From NCBI GenBank assembly GCA_003646745.1, contig QMLM01000091.1:1-6771 (forward strand): a DNA stretch of 6,771 nucleotides, in the 5' to 3' direction. Origin of the DNA: Deltaproteobacteria bacterium (GTDB lineage Bacteria; Desulfobacterota; B13-G15; RBG-16-54-18). Made by a program: the position numbers and the translations under genes. How positions within the stretch are numbered: the stretch's first letter is position 1; each line of letters starts with the position of its first letter. Under the pieces are notes generated by a model, which saw only the letters and a list, made by a program, of their open reading frames with translations, had not been told where the DNA came from and ran no database searches. This document shows positions 6,498 to 6,771 of the stretch, one piece after another.

Positions 6498-6771
6498 TTA
6501 CCTATACCAAATGTAATTTAAGTGAGGATGAATATCTTGGGCCTTTTGCCTGAGTCGTTGGACGACCTCATCGATAAAATAATCAAATATGGAGGGTCTC
6601 CTTTTGCGGGCATAGACCACATGGGGTTTCCCCTTTATCCCGGCCATCTTGGCAGCCAGCTCAATAGTATCCTCCAAGTTCCCTAATTTGTCCACCAATC
6701 CTAAAGCCAGGGCTTGCTCGCCCGAGAAGATCCTTCCGTCGGCGATGGCCTCAACCTTTTCCAGGGGAAGT
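6498..6771 (-). CDS. sppA: S49 family signal peptide peptidase (SppA-like), C-terminal end only
   Basis: Only the last 90 codons are in the window; the frame is open to the right edge. The segment IADGRIFSGEQALALG followed by LVDKLGNLEDTIELAA is the characteristic C-terminal signature of SppA-type peptidases, which degrade cleaved signal peptides and other membrane-embedded peptides at the cytoplasmic membrane. The catalytic serine and lysine of the family lie further upstream and cannot be checked here. The tail after the signature (about 55 residues, ending NYIWYR at a TAA stop) is basic, with a helical stretch DYFIDEVVQRLRQKA. It could be either the short single-domain type or the end of the long double-domain type. 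It is convergent with trmI, 72 nt apart. Confidence 0.88.
   Translation of the reverse strand, partial: LPLEKVEAIADGRIFSGEQALALGLVDKLGNLEDTIELAAKMAGIKGKPHVVYARKRRPSIFDYFIDEVVQRLRQKAQDIHPHLNYIWYR

Overview
This is a bacterial chromosomal segment that is almost entirely coding. It carries four genes on the minus strand in one close-packed run (guaB, a TPR membrane protein, a DUF4388 membrane protein, guaA). A divergent plus-strand gene (trmI) and the tail of a convergent minus-strand gene (sppA-like) follow. No rRNA, tRNA, CRISPR array, insertion sequence or prophage gene is visible. The longest stretch without a gene is the 168-bp guaB/trmI divergent region.

Layout: 1-1010 (-) is GMP synthase guaA, cut by the left window edge. 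982-2040 (-) is a DUF4388 protein with one membrane segment. 2048-3994 (-) is a large multi-pass TPR protein with a four-cysteine zinc-ribbon-like motif. 4008-5471 (-) is IMP dehydrogenase guaB, preceded by a near-consensus sigma70-type promoter at 5498-5526. 5640-6425 (+) is the tRNA m1A58 methyltransferase trmI. 6498-6771 (-) is the C-terminal end of an S49 family (SppA-like) peptidase, cut by the right edge.

How the genes fit together: GuaB (IMP to XMP) and GuaA (XMP to GMP) are the two dedicated steps of guanine nucleotide synthesis and are often adjacent as guaBA. Here two membrane-associated genes lie between them, with junctions of 13 nt, 7 nt and a 29-bp overlap. All four genes probably share the guaB promoter and are translationally coupled. 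The two middle genes have the look of scaffold or signalling proteins (TPRs, DUF4388, membrane anchors). Their place inside the gua operon is the most unusual thing in the window; a functional link to GTP supply is inference only.

Organism: DUF4388 proteins, TPR membrane proteins and a bacterial TrmI would suit a Desulfobacterota (deltaproteobacterial) or similar deep-branching, possibly thermophilic, Gram-negative lineage. This is a weak inference from gene content; nothing in the window fixes the taxon. The two conserved enzymes and TrmI look intact and ordinary. I did not find a clear previously undescribed system; the interposed gene pair is the best candidate for a closer look.
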